Positions 40,656 to 41,446 of a stretch of 41,446 bases of DNA are shown piece by piece. The notes beneath the pieces are model-generated. The model ran no database searches, had not been told where the DNA came from, and saw only the letters and a program-made list of their open reading frames with translations. The DNA comes from Hydrogenobacter sp. (lineage in GTDB: Bacteria; Aquificota; Aquificia; Aquificales; Aquificaceae). The stretch covers positions 1 to 41,446 of the forward strand of contig JBEULM010000009.1 in assembly GCA_041287335.1 (NCBI GenBank). Direction: 5' to 3'. Within the stretch, counting starts at the first letter, position 1. Every line of letters begins with the position of its first letter. Both the position numbers and the translations under genes were made by a program.

Positions 40656-41152
40656 CTTTCTTCCTTCACTACAACAAACTTGCAGTGATCATAACCCGAT
40701 GTGCTGCACTGAATTTCTCCACAGTTCCATTTTTCTCCGTAAACAGATTCAAAAGTGCCTGCAAAACCGCCCTGAAGAGGTATACACATAGGCTTCTTGC
40801 TATCTTGGCTTACCGCAAAAACGCTTCCCTTCACACTTATGGTTATTTCGTCCCCCTTCACCTCCCACTCTATAACTTCGGATACAGTGCCTGATTCTAT
40901 GAGAAAAACCTCAAGGAGTTTTTTAAAGTCATCAAGTGGGATGTTCCTTAATCCGGCTATATCCTTTAACACATTTCCGGCCATAAGTCCTGCGCTTTTA
41001 CCTGCCATATAAAGTAACCCGCCAAGACCCACTCCGGTAAACTTGAAAAGATTTTTGTAGAATTCCTGTACTGGTTCCTTTAGTACGACGAAGCCCCTTT
41101 CCCTCAGTGCAACCCTTGTCCTATAAAGTAGATCAAGTTCGTCCATATCCAT
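40652..41152 (-). CDS. V4R-domain protein
   Basis: The 166 residues match the V4R (4-vinyl reductase-like) fold, a ligand-binding domain related to heme-NO-binding proteins. GEIQCSTSGYDHCKFVVVKEE near the C-terminus (C149 and C157, with C144 before) is the typical metal- or ligand-binding end, and a helical N-terminal half contains a Gly-rich stretch (GVGLGGLLYMAGKSAGLMAG). V4R domains bind small hydrocarbons or metals and often act as sensors. AAGGAG six bases before the ATG at 41152 sets the start. Its position just after the A-type oxidase gene suggests a regulatory link. Function is otherwise unknown. Confidence 0.8.
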   Translation of the reverse strand: MDMDELDLLYRTRVALRERGFVVLKEPVQEFYKNLFKFTGVGLGGLLYMAGKSAGLMAGNVLKDIAGLRNIPLDDFKKLLEVFLIESGTVSEVIEWEVKGDEITISVKGSVFAVSQDSKKPMCIPLQGGFAGTFESVYGEKWNCGEIQCSTSGYDHCKFVVVKEER

Positions 41153-41165
41153 GTTATACTCCTTT

Positions 41166-41191
41166 ATAAAAAACTCCCCCAGAAGGGGGAG
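41166..41191 (-). terminator. intrinsic terminator after the A-type oxidase subunit I gene
   Basis: On minus, CTCCCCC-TTCT-GGGGGAG (41191-41174) is a perfect 7-base stem, followed directly by six T. The V4R ribosome site lies immediately after it, so downstream genes would rely on readthrough or an unseen promoter. Confidence 0.85.
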
Positions 41192-41203
41192 AAGGGTGCA
41201 TCA

Positions 41204-41446
41204 TCACACATGGGTGTGATATCCCTTGTAAAAGGCATAGGGATGCCAGTCGTCGGGAACTTCAACTGGAGTCTTTTTAAAGTTGTGTGGACCCACAGGA
41301 GTGTCAGTCATGGACCATTCAAGGGAAGGTGATTTCCATGGATTGTCCTCAGCTTTTGGACCCTTCAGGCTCTTTACCCAGTTTATCAGGGATACGAGTA
41401 TACCTATACCTAATATAACCGCACCCACTGTCTGTATCTGGTTGAG
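41204..41446 (-). CDS. 3' end of cytochrome c oxidase subunit I, A-type (aa3-like), cut by the window edge
   Basis: A stop-free frame enters from the right edge and ends at 41204, giving the last 80 residues. It ends with a membrane helix (LNQIQTVGAVILGIGILVSL), then NPWKSPSLEWSMTDTPVGPHNF, the typical C-terminus of A-type subunit I ('NPW.A.TLEW...PP..NF'). The tail (HPYAFYKGYHTHV) ends in a His-rich segment. The true start is outside the window. Together with the B-type operon at 37372-39684, the organism has two heme-copper oxidases encoded next to each other. Confidence 0.85.
   Translation of the reverse strand, partial: LNQIQTVGAVILGIGILVSLINWVKSLKGPKAEDNPWKSPSLEWSMTDTPVGPHNFKKTPVEVPDDWHPYAFYKGYHTHV

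Overview
The window reads as a dense, moderately A+T-rich chromosomal segment of a thermophilic, respiring bacterium of the Aquificaceae (Hydrogenobacter, Thermocrinis or Aquifex relatives). The main grounds are a 575-residue DNA polymerase I with exonuclease and polymerase domains but no 5'-nuclease, a futalosine-pathway menaquinone gene (mqnA), two different heme-copper oxidases side by side, System II cytochrome c biogenesis, Lys/Glu-rich proteins and frequent ATGA gene overlaps. The genus is inferred from the sequence alone. No stretch longer than about 160 bases lacks a gene, and no rRNA, CRISPR array or insertion sequence was seen.

Layout. 1-917 (minus): pabC-like aminotransferase followed by the start of an ATGA-coupled gene, possibly pabB, that leaves the window. 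954-4345 (plus): RNase R and a UDP-sugar dehydrogenase. 4346-6636 (minus): polA and an acetyltransferase resembling short ArgA. 6661-9160 (plus): rpsF-ssb-rpsR-rplI, then a CcsA/CcsB-type heme-handling protein. 9157-15002 (minus): gnd, zwf, an orphan peptide-transporter permease, pyrK, ribE and a degenerate EAL-HDOD protein. 15063-20487 (plus): a two-gene accessory unit. 20502-24381: a two-component system with a small secreted protein, a divergent NtrC-type regulator and a secreted Lys/Glu/His-rich protein. 24451-33073 (minus): a pyruvate-dehydrogenase-type complex (E1 alpha, E1 beta, E2, E3), suhB, a double-domain Usp, a TPR protein and an LptF/LptG-family protein. 33106-36646: purN (minus), long-form hibernation factor (plus), then on minus a glycine-zipper lipoprotein, mqnA, trpD and tRNA-Asp. 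36675-39764 (minus): a B-type (ba3-like) oxidase operon with a previously easy-to-miss 38-residue subunit, and SCO. 39839-41446 (minus): the 3' end of an A-type oxidase subunit I, followed by four small coupled genes.

The most unusual part is 15063-20487. The first gene fuses a RecB/Cas4-like PD-(D/E)XK nuclease to a superfamily 2 helicase. The second, overlapping it by 11 bases, looks like a very divergent long Argonaute: its MID/PIWI region can be laid over Aquifex Argonaute by hand, but the catalytic aspartates seem lost. Together they suggest a guided-recognition plus nuclease-helicase defence unit. The Argonaute assignment is an inference that needs a profile or structure search.

A second theme is gene expression economy. 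Several genes (pabC, rnr, ccsA, the orphan permease, gnd, ntrC-like, purN) have a -10-like box only 6-15 bases before the start codon and no Shine-Dalgarno sequence, which suggests leaderless or nearly leaderless messages. trpD starts 8 bases after the CCA end of a tRNA. Some convergent genes share or abut their stop codons. Genes with real leaders (rpsF operon, oxidase operon, pdhA) carry strong Shine-Dalgarno sequences.
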